In this document: positions 14,697 to 22,877 of the stretch, in pieces
Position numbering within the stretch: the first letter of the stretch is position 1
Layout of the letters: every line of letters begins with the position of its first letter
Origin: Thermoplasmata archaeon
GTDB taxonomy: Archaea; Thermoplasmatota; Thermoplasmata; Lutacidiplasmatales; UBA184
DNA length: 42,528 bases
Assembly: GCA_021819135.1 (NCBI GenBank)
Contig: JAKASE010000019.1
Coordinates: forward strand, 1 to 42,528
Direction of reading: 5' to 3'
Position numbers and translations under genes: made by a program
The notes under the pieces: model-generated
What the model saw: the letters and a program-made list of their open reading frames with translations, nothing else
Told to the model about the DNA's origin: nothing
The model's database searches: none

Positions 14697-15316
14697 GCGC
14701 CGGGGGCGTCGACCCACGGGCGGGCGAGCTTTGCCTCGAGACCACGACGGACCGCCGGCCACTCGTCCCGGAGGATGCTATAGAACACTGACGAGCGATA
14801 GCTCCCATCGCGGAGGCGGATGTGCTCGCGGAGGACCGCCTCCCGCACCGCGCCGAGGCGTTCGATCGCCCGCTGGGAACGCTCGTTCCGGACATCGGTC
14901 TTGAGGTAGACGCGGTGCGCCGCCTCGGTCTCGAACGCATGGCGGAGCAGGAGGAACTTCGAGTCCGTGTTGAACGGCGTGCGCCAGAGGTCCCGCTCGA
15001 GCCAGGTCCCCCCGATCTCGACCGCCTCGTTCGGCCGGTCGATGTTCAGGTACCGGGTCATCCCGATCGGCCGTCCGTCCGAGCGACGGACCGTCGTGAA
15101 CGGGAGATCGGTCCCCGCGTCCCGTCGGGCGAGGAGCATCGCCATGAGGCCATCCATCGCCTCGAGGGTGGTACCCGGACCGCTCAGTACGTACCGCCCG
15201 ACCTCGGGGTCCTTCCCCGCCTCGAACAAGGCAAGCCGATGCGCGAGGTCGAGCGGCACGAGCCGTACGTACCGGCCTTCGAGCGTCACCGGGGAACGGA
15301 AGCTTTCCTCGTGCAT
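14693..15316 (-). CDS. GNAT family N-acetyltransferase (tandem copy 1)
   Basis: This 207-residue RimJ/RimL-like acetyltransferase has the same blocks as its neighbour: [68 protein letters not shown], and [20 protein letters not shown]. The last block is the acetyl-CoA site. It is the first gene of the pair; its promoter (GTTAAAAC, 15339-15346) lies 27 nt before the ATG. It is divergent from the nuo operon. Possible substrates include ribosomal proteins, antibiotics or small amines. Confidence 0.87.
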   Translation of the reverse strand: MHEESFRSPVTLEGRYVRLVPLDLAHRLALFEAGKDPEVGRYVLSGPGTTLEAMDGLMAMLLARRDAGTDLPFTTVRRSDGRPIGMTRYLNIDRPNEAVEIGGTWLERDLWRTPFNTDSKFLLLRHAFETEAAHRVYLKTDVRNERSQRAIERLGAVREAVLREHIRLRDGSYRSSVFYSILRDEWPAVRRGLEAKLARPWVDAPGA

Positions 15317-15338
15317 TTCCGGCGCGAAGGGGGCAATT

Positions 15339-15346
15339 GTTTTAAC
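15339..15346 (-). promoter_or_regulatory. TATA-like box for the GNAT pair
   Basis: GTTAAAAC (minus strand) is centred 27 nt before the ATG at 15316. Confidence 0.5.
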
Positions 15347-15418
15347 CGCTCCGGGCCGCGAGACGAACGTGTCCGGAACGCCCGATTTGTCGGCGTGAAA
15401 TGGGTCCGCGGGGTACGG

Positions 15419-15427
15419 TTAAATAAC
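15419..15427 (+). promoter_or_regulatory. TATA box of the nuo operon (leadered)
   Basis: TTAAATAAC lies about 51 nt before the nuoA ATG (15474). Transcription would begin about 25 nt before the ATG, giving a short leader that holds GGAGGG (15460-15465). This is unlike the leaderless single genes around it. Confidence 0.55.
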
Positions 15428-15473
15428 GCGGAAGGGTCGAAGGTACGAAACGGAGTTTTGGAGGGTGGTGACG

Positions 15474-15839
15474 ATGGATGCGGGCGTGATCACGTTCCTC
15501 GTGTTCGCCCTGATCGCCGTGGTGTTCGCGGTGGGTTCCCTCTCCGCCAACCGCATCCTGGGCGCGAAGCGGCGCAGGTCCTACCTCGAGCTCACGACGT
15601 ACGAGTGCGGCGAGGAGGCGGAAGGGGAGGCGCAGATCGACTTCCCGACGCAGCACTACACGTTCGCGATCGTCTTCGTGGCGGTCGATGTCCTCGGGTT
15701 CATCCTGGCGCTCTGGGGGCTCACGTTCCGCGGAGTGAACTCGGGCTGGTACCCGGTCTTCATCGCGACCGCCTTCACCGGGCTCGCGATCACCGGCATC
15801 TACTACGCCCTGAGCGGCGAGAAGCGGTGGGTCGTATGA
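15474..15839 (+). CDS. nuoA: NADH-quinone oxidoreductase-like subunit A
   Basis: This 121-residue membrane subunit of complex I has three TM helices. The conserved loop is [21 protein letters not shown], followed by [22 protein letters not shown]. The loop links the quinone cavity to the proton-pumping arm. I chose the ATG at 15474 over in-frame GTGs at 15465 and 15468 because GGAGGG sits 8 nt upstream. It is the first gene of an operon running to at least nuoN. Its TGA overlaps the ATG of nuoB. Confidence 0.95.
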   Translation: MDAGVITFLVFALIAVVFAVGSLSANRILGAKRRRSYLELTTYECGEEAEGEAQIDFPTQHYTFAIVFVAVDVLGFILALWGLTFRGVNSGWYPVFIATAFTGLAITGIYYALSGEKRWVV

Positions 15840-16465
15840 GCGCGAGCCCGTCGGTCCGCCCTGCGCCGGTCGCCCGGTCGATGACGCTCCCGCCCGAGAG
15901 CCTCCGGCTCGAGGGAGAGCTCCCCATGGCGGGGGCCGCCGTGCCGTTCGTCGAGATCGAGGCGCTGCGCGCGCGCGAGTTCATTCCGGCCGCGAAGGAG
16001 GCCCTCGGGAGCCTGATCTCGAACCGGAGCCGCGAGACGCTCATCGGTCCGGTCTTCAACTGGGCCGGCCGGAACTCGCTGTTCCCGCTCCACTGGGGGC
16101 TCGCCTGCTGCGCGATCGAGTTCGCCGCAGCGTTCGGGGCCCGATGGGACGCCGAGCGGTTCGGGGTGGTCGCGCGCTCGTCACCGAGGCAATGCGACCT
16201 CATGATCGTCAACGGCACCGTCACGTGGAAGGTGGCCCACAAGCTGATCACGCTCTACGAGCAGATGCCCGAGCCCAAGTGGGTGATCGCGATGGGGAAC
16301 TGCGCGACCGGGGGCGGACCGTTCCGGACCGCGTACTCGGTCGTGCCGGGGGTCGACAAGCTCGTTCCTGTCGATGTGTACATCGCCGGTTGCCCGCCGC
16401 GCCCCGAGGCGCTGCTGGACGGGATCCTCACGCTCGAGAAGCTGATCCGCGAGCGTAAGGAGTAG
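15836..16465 (+). CDS. nuoB: NADH-quinone oxidoreductase-like subunit B
   Basis: This 209-residue subunit binds the last iron-sulphur cluster (N2), which passes electrons to the quinone. The four ligands are present: the vicinal pair C91-C92 (GLACCAIEF), C156 (GNCATGG) and C186 (AGCPPRPEA). The N-terminal 60 residues are longer than in bacterial NuoB and are variable. It sits in the peripheral arm next to NuoD. The start overlaps the nuoA stop (ATGA). Confidence 0.96.
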   Translation: MSASPSVRPAPVARSMTLPPESLRLEGELPMAGAAVPFVEIEALRAREFIPAAKEALGSLISNRSRETLIGPVFNWAGRNSLFPLHWGLACCAIEFAAAFGARWDAERFGVVARSSPRQCDLMIVNGTVTWKVAHKLITLYEQMPEPKWVIAMGNCATGGGPFRTAYSVVPGVDKLVPVDVYIAGCPPRPEALLDGILTLEKLIRERKE

Positions 16466-16501
16466 CCCCGGCGGGGCCAGGGGCAAGGCGAGGGGGCGGC
16501 G

Positions 16502-16975
16502 ATGGGACCGGAGGAGCTTCGAGCGGCGCTCGCACCGGCCCTCGGGCCGAGCCTCGTCGGCGTCGAGCCGTTCGAGGGGTTCGCGGCGCGCGTACGATTC
16601 CGGCGGGAAGGGGCGACGGAGCTCTTCCGCGCGGTCCACGGGCTCGGGAACACGCACCTGTCGATGGTGGCCGGGATCGACTGGGTCGATCACCGCGAGG
16701 TCCTCTACATCGTCTGGTCGGACGCCGCCAAGCAATACACCCTGCTCTCGGCGGACCTGCCCGCGGACGACCCGCACATCGAGACCGCGAGCGGGGTCTG
16801 GCCGAGCGCGAACTGGCACGAGCGGGAGACCTGGGAGCTCGTGGACATCACGTTCGACCACCATCCGGACCTCCGCCATCTCCTGACGCCGGACGGCTAC
16901 GAGTTCCGGCCGCTCCTGCGGTCGTTCAAGATCCACGAGCCCGAGGAGCTCGAGGTGAAGGTGCGCCATGTCTGA
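16502..16975 (+). CDS. nuoC: NADH-quinone oxidoreductase-like subunit C (30 kDa)
   Basis: This 157-residue structural subunit of the peripheral arm has the family core, with LSMVAGIDWVDHREVLYIVWS and ASGVWPSANWHERETWELVDITFDHHPDLRHLL. The segment ending in the ERE(T)W.L.DI motif is the 30-kDa signature. It is shorter than bacterial NuoC and is not fused to NuoD. Its 3' end overlaps the nuoD start by 8 nt, so the two are translationally coupled. Confidence 0.92.
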   Translation: MGPEELRAALAPALGPSLVGVEPFEGFAARVRFRREGATELFRAVHGLGNTHLSMVAGIDWVDHREVLYIVWSDAAKQYTLLSADLPADDPHIETASGVWPSANWHERETWELVDITFDHHPDLRHLLTPDGYEFRPLLRSFKIHEPEELEVKVRHV

Positions 16976-18113
16976 GATGTGGATCAACATGGGGCCCCAG
17001 CACCCCATGACCCACGGCCTCTGGAACCTCCGGGTGAAGATCGACGGCGAGGTGATCGTCGACGTCGACCCCGAACTGGGGTACCTCCACCGCGGGATCG
17101 AGAAGATCAGCGAGGACCGGCACTACAACGAGGTCGTCACGCTGATGGACCGCACCTGCTACGTCGCGGGCCTCGCGTGGGAGCACCTCTACATCATCGC
17201 CTCGGAGAAGGCCCTCCATATCGAGCCGCCCGAGCGGGCCGAGTATCTCCGGGTCATGTGCGAGGAGTTCCAGCGGCTCGGATCCCACATCATGTGGTTC
17301 TCGGCGTTCGTGGTCGACATCGGCCTCCTCACCCCGCTCCTGTACGGGATGCGGGACCGGGACCTCGTCCTCGATCTCTTCCAGAGCTACACCGGGGCGC
17401 GCATGACCTACGAGTACATGCGCGTGGGCGGCGTCCGCAACGACCTTCCGCCGGGGTTCACCGACCGGGCCCGCACGGTCCTCGACTGGCTCATGGCCCG
17501 GTTCGACGAATACGACAAGCTGACCCTCGGTTCGGACATCTTCCACAAGCGCTGCGACAACCTCGGGATCCTGAAGGCGAACGACTGCATCGCCCACGGT
17601 GTCACCGGGCCGATGCTCCGGTCCGCCGGCGTGAAACGCGACCTCCGCAAGGACCGGCCGTACGCGGCGTACGACCGGGTCGAGTTCGACGTGGCCGGGG
17701 CCGACAGCGCCGACGTCACGGGCCGCTACCTGGTCCGGATGGAGGAGATGCGCCAGTCGGTGCGGATCCTTCGCCAGGTGCTCGACTGGCTCGACCGGAA
17801 CCCCGGGCCGGTGATGGCGCGCGAGCTGCCCCGGTGGCTCGGGGCCCCCTACGCCCCGGTCGGTCGGGAGGGCTACCTCTTGAAGCGCAACTACCCGAAG
17901 GGCGTCGGCTTCTCGTCGATCGAGGAGCCCCACGGCGAGGCCCAGGCGTACATCGTGAACGAGGGCGGGGAGCATCCGTACCGCGTGAAGCTCAAGTCGC
18001 CGGTCTTTTCGAACATCAGCGCGGCCCGGCAGTACCTGGTCGGCTACCGGGTCGCGGACATTCCGCCGATCATGGGGAGCGTCGATGTCTGCATCGGGGA
18101 GTCCGACCGGTAG
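16968..18113 (+). CDS. nuoD: NADH-quinone oxidoreductase-like subunit D (49 kDa)
   Basis: This 381-residue subunit forms most of the quinone-binding pocket, next to cluster N2 in NuoB. The N-terminus has GPQHPMTHG with the pocket histidine, then LGYLHRGIEKI, TYEYMRVGGVRND (the conserved tyrosine/arginine stretch) and HKRCDNLGILKANDCIAHGVTGPMLR. The C-terminal FSNISAARQYLVGYRVADIPPIMGSVD is the family end. The nickel ligands of the related hydrogenases are absent, as expected for complex I. Confidence 0.96.
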   Translation: MSEMWINMGPQHPMTHGLWNLRVKIDGEVIVDVDPELGYLHRGIEKISEDRHYNEVVTLMDRTCYVAGLAWEHLYIIASEKALHIEPPERAEYLRVMCEEFQRLGSHIMWFSAFVVDIGLLTPLLYGMRDRDLVLDLFQSYTGARMTYEYMRVGGVRNDLPPGFTDRARTVLDWLMARFDEYDKLTLGSDIFHKRCDNLGILKANDCIAHGVTGPMLRSAGVKRDLRKDRPYAAYDRVEFDVAGADSADVTGRYLVRMEEMRQSVRILRQVLDWLDRNPGPVMARELPRWLGAPYAPVGREGYLLKRNYPKGVGFSSIEEPHGEAQAYIVNEGGEHPYRVKLKSPVFSNISAARQYLVGYRVADIPPIMGSVDVCIGESDR

Positions 18114-18126
18114 GTAGGGAACGACG

Positions 18127-19257
18127 ATGTCCTCGGCGACGCTCTACTCGGTATCGTACGACCTCGTCCACGCGATCCTGGCCGCGATCGGCTCGGTCCT
18201 CCCGTACCCCGGGAACGTCTGGATCACGAACCCCGACCTCATCACCGGCCTCGCGGTCCTCGTGTTCGGCGCGATCCTCCTCGTCGCGACGATGCTGAAC
18301 ACGATCCTCCTGATCTGGTGGGAACGCAAGCTCCTCGGCCGGTTCATGGACCGGCGCGCCGCGATGCACGTGGGGTTCGCGGGCCTGCTCCAGAACTTCG
18401 CGGACGGGTTCAAGCTGTTCCACAAGAGCACGGTCAAGCCCCGGGAGGCCGACACGCTCGGCTACCTGAGCGGACCGACCGCCTACATGGTCGCGTCGCT
18501 GCTCATCTTCGGCATCCTGCCGATCTCCTCCGGGTGGAACTCGGGAGCGCTGCCGCTCACGCTGCTCCTCGCGCTCGCGGTCTTCTCGTTCGCGCCCCTG
18601 TTCATCTTCGTCAGCGCCTGGTCCTCCAACAACAAGTACTCGCTCATGGGCGGAATGCGCTCGGCGGCGCAGATGATCGCCTACGAGGTCCCGCTCCTCC
18701 TCGCGGTCGTCGCGGTCGTGATCGTCGCCGGGAGCTTCGACCTCACGACGATCGTCTACGAGCAGCAGAACTACTGGTTCTGGGGACCGCTGTTCCTCGC
18801 CCTGATCGTCTTCGTCGCCGCGATGCTCGCGGAGATGGAGCGGATCCCCTTCGACCTTCCCGAGGCCGAGGCGGAGCTGGTCGAAGGGTGGAACACCGAG
18901 TACGGCGGCATGCTCTTCGCGTTCTTCATGTTCACCGACTACCTGCGGGCCCTGATCGGCAGCATCCTAGTCGTCCTCCTCTTCCTCGGGGGATGGACGA
19001 TGCCGTCGTGGGTCCCGGCGGCCGCGACCTCGTTCCCGCTCGCGGGGATCGTCTGGCTGATGGTGAAGACGTACATCGTCTTCGCGCTCTTCGTCTGGGT
19101 CCGCGCCTCGCTCCCGCGGGTGCGGACCGACCAGCTCCTGCGCGTCGGGTGGAACCGGATGATCCCGCTCGCGCTCCTCTCGATCTTCCTCGCAGCGGTG
19201 CTCGTGACGGTGCGCTGCCTGCCTGCGTTCGGCTGTATACCGTCCCTCGGGACGTGA
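18127..19257 (+). CDS. nuoH: NADH-quinone oxidoreductase-like subunit H
   Basis: This 376-residue membrane subunit joins the quinone pocket to the pumping arm and has about eight TM helices. Marks of the family are WWERKLLGRFMDRR, NFADGFKLFHK, the charged loop MERIPFDLPEAEAELVEGWNTEY (many glutamates, part of the proton channel), and the closing RVRTDQLLRVGWNRMIPLAL. A GGGAACG ribosome-binding-like stretch precedes the ATG. It lies 13 nt after nuoD. Confidence 0.96.
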   Translation: MSSATLYSVSYDLVHAILAAIGSVLPYPGNVWITNPDLITGLAVLVFGAILLVATMLNTILLIWWERKLLGRFMDRRAAMHVGFAGLLQNFADGFKLFHKSTVKPREADTLGYLSGPTAYMVASLLIFGILPISSGWNSGALPLTLLLALAVFSFAPLFIFVSAWSSNNKYSLMGGMRSAAQMIAYEVPLLLAVVAVVIVAGSFDLTTIVYEQQNYWFWGPLFLALIVFVAAMLAEMERIPFDLPEAEAELVEGWNTEYGGMLFAFFMFTDYLRALIGSILVVLLFLGGWTMPSWVPAAATSFPLAGIVWLMVKTYIVFALFVWVRASLPRVRTDQLLRVGWNRMIPLALLSIFLAAVLVTVRCLPAFGCIPSLGT

Positions 19258-19279
19258 GCTCGGAGACCGGAGGAGATCG

Positions 19280-20056
19280 ATGGCAGAATCACCGGGGGCC
19301 GAGAAGCGCGAGGAGAGCCCGATCCTCTGGGTCGCCCGACCGATGGCGACCGCGGCCCGGCAGTTCGCGAGGAGCCTGTGGCGCCCGTCGACGATCGTCT
19401 ACCCGTACGAGCGTCTCGAGGATCCGAAGTTCCGCGAGAAGCTCGAGGTGAAGTCGGGCAAGCCGTTCGGTGTCGGCGACATCTGGGACAACTACCGGGG
19501 CGTCCACGCGCTCAACATCGAGACGTGCATCAGCTGCAACCTCTGCGCGTTCTCCTGCCCGGACATCTGCATCGAGATGGTGACGGTCGCCGGCGGGGAC
19601 CCGAAGCACCCGAAGAAGTGCCCGGAGATCGACTACGGGAAGTGCAGCTTCTGCGGGTTCTGCTCGGACGCCTGCCCCGAGGGCTGCCTCACGATGACGA
19701 CCCGCTACGAGATCACCACCCCGAAGCGCCAGGAGATGGTCTTCTCGCCCGAGCGGATGTACGAGATCTTCCGCTCGAAGCTCCCGATGAACCCGATCCG
19801 GCTCGCGCGGCCGGAGAACGAGGACCAGATCCTCCTCGACCCGCCCCTGTGCATCGGATGCAACGCGTGCGCCCGCGACTGCCCCACGCAATGCATCACC
19901 ATGCTCGACATCCCGAAGCCCGAGGCGAAGCCCGGGGAGAAGCTCCCCCGCCGGATCTGGAAGGAGCCGGTCGTCAACGATTCTGACTGCGTCCGCTGCG
20001 GGACATGCATCAGCGTCTGCCCGAAGGAGTGCCTGTTCTGGGGGACCCGCAAGTGA
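19280..20056 (+). CDS. nuoI: NuoI-like ferredoxin subunit with four [4Fe-4S] motifs
   Basis: The 258-residue iron-sulphur subunit passes electrons toward NuoB. The usual two-cluster NuoI part has C83/86/89/93 and C122/125/128/132. The protein then continues with a second two-cluster ferredoxin part, C191/194/197/201 and C237/240/243/247, each a full CxxCxxCxxxCP set. Normal NuoI has two clusters and is shorter. The operon has no NADH-binding subunits, so the extra domain may be the docking site or wire for an external donor such as ferredoxin; that role is inference. The start has GGAGGAG upstream. Its stop overlaps the nuoJ start (GTGA). Confidence 0.93.
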   Translation: MAESPGAEKREESPILWVARPMATAARQFARSLWRPSTIVYPYERLEDPKFREKLEVKSGKPFGVGDIWDNYRGVHALNIETCISCNLCAFSCPDICIEMVTVAGGDPKHPKKCPEIDYGKCSFCGFCSDACPEGCLTMTTRYEITTPKRQEMVFSPERMYEIFRSKLPMNPIRLARPENEDQILLDPPLCIGCNACARDCPTQCITMLDIPKPEAKPGEKLPRRIWKEPVVNDSDCVRCGTCISVCPKECLFWGTRK

Positions 20057-20541
20057 TCTACGAGGAGATCGCCTTCGTGCTGCTCGCCCTCGTCGCGATC
20101 GCGACGGGCGTGCTCGCCCTCCTCGTCCGCGAGCTCGTCCACACGATCCTGTGGGTCGCCGTCTTCTTCGTCGACCTCGCCGCGCTCTACTTCCTCCTCG
20201 ACGCGCCGTTCCTCGGGGTCCTCCAGCTCGGCGTCTACGCCGGCGCGGTGACCGTGCTCCTCCTCTTCGGCATCATGGTGACGCGGAAGCGGATCTTCTC
20301 CCAGGAGGCCCGCATCGGGATCGGCGCGATCCCGTTCGGCCTCGCGGTGGTGACGTTCATCTTCGTGGTCGCCGCGATCGGGGAGTTCCCCCAGTCGTCG
20401 ACCACCATCTACACCTACGACCCGACCGCGCTCTCGCAGAACCTGTTCAACGTCAACGGGCCCTGGCTCCTCCTCCTCGGCCTCATCATGCTGGTCGCGG
20501 TCGGCGGGGCGATCTACCTCGTGCGGGAGGGGCGGGAGTGA
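20053..20541 (+). CDS. nuoJ: NADH-quinone oxidoreductase-like subunit J
   Basis: This 162-residue membrane subunit has five TM helices. The conserved stretch LYFLLDAPFLGVLQLGVYAGAVTVLLLFGIMVTRKR contains the pi-bulge helix that couples quinone chemistry to pumping. The GTG start overlaps the nuoI stop; an in-frame upstream start at 20005 would lie inside nuoI and is unlikely. Its stop overlaps the nuoK start. There is one nuoJ here, not the split pair found in some methanogens. Confidence 0.93.
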   Translation: MIYEEIAFVLLALVAIATGVLALLVRELVHTILWVAVFFVDLAALYFLLDAPFLGVLQLGVYAGAVTVLLLFGIMVTRKRIFSQEARIGIGAIPFGLAVVTFIFVVAAIGEFPQSSTTIYTYDPTALSQNLFNVNGPWLLLLGLIMLVAVGGAIYLVREGRE

Positions 20542-20855
20542 CCGACCTCCCCATCGTCGGGTTCGTGGGCCTCTCGGCCGCGCTCCTCGCGGTCGGACTG
20601 TTCGGGATCCTGACCCGGCGGAACTTCATCCTCCTCCTGATCGCGATCGAGATCGCGATGAACGCGGCGATCCTCAACTTCGTCTATTTCGCGGCGTACG
20701 CGGGCGGCACCCCGGGCCTCACCGGCCAGTCGATCGCCGTCGTCCTAGTCGGGTTCGGCGCCACCGAGGTCGCCGTCGGGCTCGCCATCGTCCTCGCGCT
20801 GAACCGTCTCAAGGGAACGATCAACGTCGCCCGGGCCACGGAGCTGAAGCTCTAG
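20538..20855 (+). CDS. nuoK: NADH-quinone oxidoreductase-like subunit K
   Basis: This 105-residue, three-TM subunit is of the Mrp antiporter MnhC kind. It has the channel glutamates in the family positions (LLLIAIEIAMNAAILNFVYF and VVLVGFGATEVAVGLAIVLAL). The GTG start overlaps the nuoJ stop. Its TAG stop is followed in the same frame by the open stretch leading to nuoL, so the stop is the only separator between the two proteins. Confidence 0.94.
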   Translation: MTDLPIVGFVGLSAALLAVGLFGILTRRNFILLLIAIEIAMNAAILNFVYFAAYAGGTPGLTGQSIAVVLVGFGATEVAVGLAIVLALNRLKGTINVARATELKL

Positions 20856-20924
20856 GGGGCGACTCGAACGACGAGCTTCCTGACCGATCTCGCGAGCTGG
20901 GCGTTCCTCGTCCCGCTCCTCTTC

Positions 20925-22874
20925 GTGACCGCGTTCGTCGTCGTCGGCCTGGCCGGCACCCGCCTGAAGCGGCTCGAGTGGGGCGGATGGGTCGCGGTCG
21001 GCTTCGCCGGCGCGGCCCTGATCGTCGGGGTCCTGGTCGCCGCCGGCGCGATGCTCGACCCGGGGCGGTACACCAACGTCCAGTACACCTGGTTCCAGCT
21101 CCCGCCGTCCCCGGGGACGTTCCCGAACGGCTTCGAGCTCGTCGTCGGAACGCTCGTCGACCCGATCTCGGCCCTCATGCTCCTGGTCGTGACGGTCGTC
21201 GGCTTCCTCGTGATGCTCTACTCGATCGAGTACATGCACCACGACCGGGGGCTCCCCCGCTACTACGCCGAGCTCTCGCTCTTCCTCGCCGCGATGACGG
21301 GCCTCGTCATCTCGAACAACCTGTTCGAGTTCTTCCTCTTCTGGGAACTGGTCGGTCTCTGTTCGTACTTCCTCATCGGGTTCTACTACGAGAAGCCGAG
21401 CGCGTCGAGCGCGGCCAAGGAGGCGTTCCTCGTCACGCGCGTCGGCGACGTGATGTTCCTCCTCGGGATCTTCCTCTACTTCTACAACTACCGGTTCGCG
21501 GGGCCGGCGGGCTCCGGCGGCTGGGCCGCGAACGGGTTCGTCTTCGTGAACGGCAGCCAGCCGTTCCTGGCGGGGACCATGGGAGGGAACTCGACCCTCC
21601 TCACGGTCGCCGGGATCATGATCCTGGGCGGCGCCGCGGGCAAGAGCGCGCAGTTCCCGCTGCACGTCTGGCTACCGGACGCTATGGAAGGCCCGACCAC
21701 GGTCTCCGCGCTCATCCATGCGGCCACGATGGTCGCCGCCGGCGTCTACCTCCTCGCGGTCACGAGCCTCTTCCTCGGATTCACGGCGACCGACCAGCTC
21801 CTGATCGTCGCGATCGGCGGCATCACGACGTTCTTCGCGGCGACGATGGCGGTCGTCCACCCGGACATCAAGCGCGTGATCGCCTACTCCACGATCAGCC
21901 AGCTCGGCTACATGGTCCTCGCCGTCGGCGCCGGCTTCGCCATGGTGGGCCTCTTCCATCTGTTCACGCACGCGTTCTTCAAGGCGCTCCTCTTCCTCTC
22001 GGCCGGCGCGGTCATCCACGCCGTCGGCACGCAGGACCTGTTCAAGATGGGCGGGCTGCGCAAGACGATGAAGATCACCGCGACCGCGTTCGCCATCGGC
22101 GGGCTCGCCCTCGCCGGGATCCCGCCGTTCGCCGGGTTCTGGAGCAAGGACGACATCCTCGGCTCGGTCTATGCCCAGCTCGGGGCCCATCCGGCGTACT
22201 GGCCGTTCTTCATCCTCGCTGTCGCCGGGGTGTTCCTGACGGCGTACTACATCTTCCGCGCCTGGTTCCTCGCCTTCTCCGGCGACCGCCCGCGCGATCC
22301 CACGCTGCCGCACGCTCACGACCCGACCTGGCGGATGACCGTCCCGCTGGTCACGCTCTCGGCGCTCGCGGTCGGTGCCGGGTTCCTCATCTTCTGGCCG
22401 AACTTCCAGGGGCTGTTGCTGAACGGGGCCGGGGTCGCCGGGATCCCGCCGACGTACGGCACCACCGACCTCCTCCTCTCGGCCATGAGCGTCCTGCTCG
22501 GGGGCGCGGGGATCGCGCTGGCCTGGTACCTCTGGGGGAACGGGAAGGTCTTCGTCCTACCCGAGTCGAGCGCGGTCCAGCCGGTCCGGAAGCTCCTCCT
22601 GAACCGCTACTACATGAAGGCCGGGTACGACTGGATCGGCGCGAAAGGGGTCTACTCGATCGCGCGGGCGGCGGACTTCTTCGACCAGTTCGTGATCGAC
22701 GGGACCGTCCACGGCTTCGAGCGGATGTTCGCGGCGTTCTCCGACCGCCTGCGACGCATCCAGTCGGGGGTCGTGTCGGACTACGCGGCGTACGTCGTCG
22801 GCGGGCTGATCGCGGTCTTCGTGCTCCTCCTGTTCGTCGCGCCGTACCTCGTCGCCAAGGTGGGAGGGGGGTAG
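20925..22874 (+). CDS. nuoL: NADH-quinone oxidoreductase-like subunit L
   Basis: This antiporter-like proton-pumping subunit (about 649 residues from here) has some 14-16 TM helices and the C-terminal lateral helix region. Family marks include FFLFWELVGLCSYFLIGFYYEKPSA, FPLHVWLPDAMEGPTTVSALIHAATMVAAGVY, and HPDIKRVIAYSTISQLGYM. GTG 20925 is the first normal start codon, but it cuts the first TM helix: LTDLASWAFLVPLLF is encoded in frame just upstream, back to the nuoK stop at 20853. No ATG, GTG or TTG exists there. The likely true start is a non-standard ACG at 20871, about 10 nt after AGGGGGCG, or the base is an error. The start is therefore uncertain; the rest is firm. Confidence 0.93.
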   Translation: MTAFVVVGLAGTRLKRLEWGGWVAVGFAGAALIVGVLVAAGAMLDPGRYTNVQYTWFQLPPSPGTFPNGFELVVGTLVDPISALMLLVVTVVGFLVMLYSIEYMHHDRGLPRYYAELSLFLAAMTGLVISNNLFEFFLFWELVGLCSYFLIGFYYEKPSASSAAKEAFLVTRVGDVMFLLGIFLYFYNYRFAGPAGSGGWAANGFVFVNGSQPFLAGTMGGNSTLLTVAGIMILGGAAGKSAQFPLHVWLPDAMEGPTTVSALIHAATMVAAGVYLLAVTSLFLGFTATDQLLIVAIGGITTFFAATMAVVHPDIKRVIAYSTISQLGYMVLAVGAGFAMVGLFHLFTHAFFKALLFLSAGAVIHAVGTQDLFKMGGLRKTMKITATAFAIGGLALAGIPPFAGFWSKDDILGSVYAQLGAHPAYWPFFILAVAGVFLTAYYIFRAWFLAFSGDRPRDPTLPHAHDPTWRMTVPLVTLSALAVGAGFLIFWPNFQGLLLNGAGVAGIPPTYGTTDLLLSAMSVLLGGAGIALAWYLWGNGKVFVLPESSAVQPVRKLLLNRYYMKAGYDWIGAKGVYSIARAADFFDQFVIDGTVHGFERMFAAFSDRLRRIQSGVVSDYAAYVVGGLIAVFVLLLFVAPYLVAKVGGG

Positions 22875-22877
22875 CCG

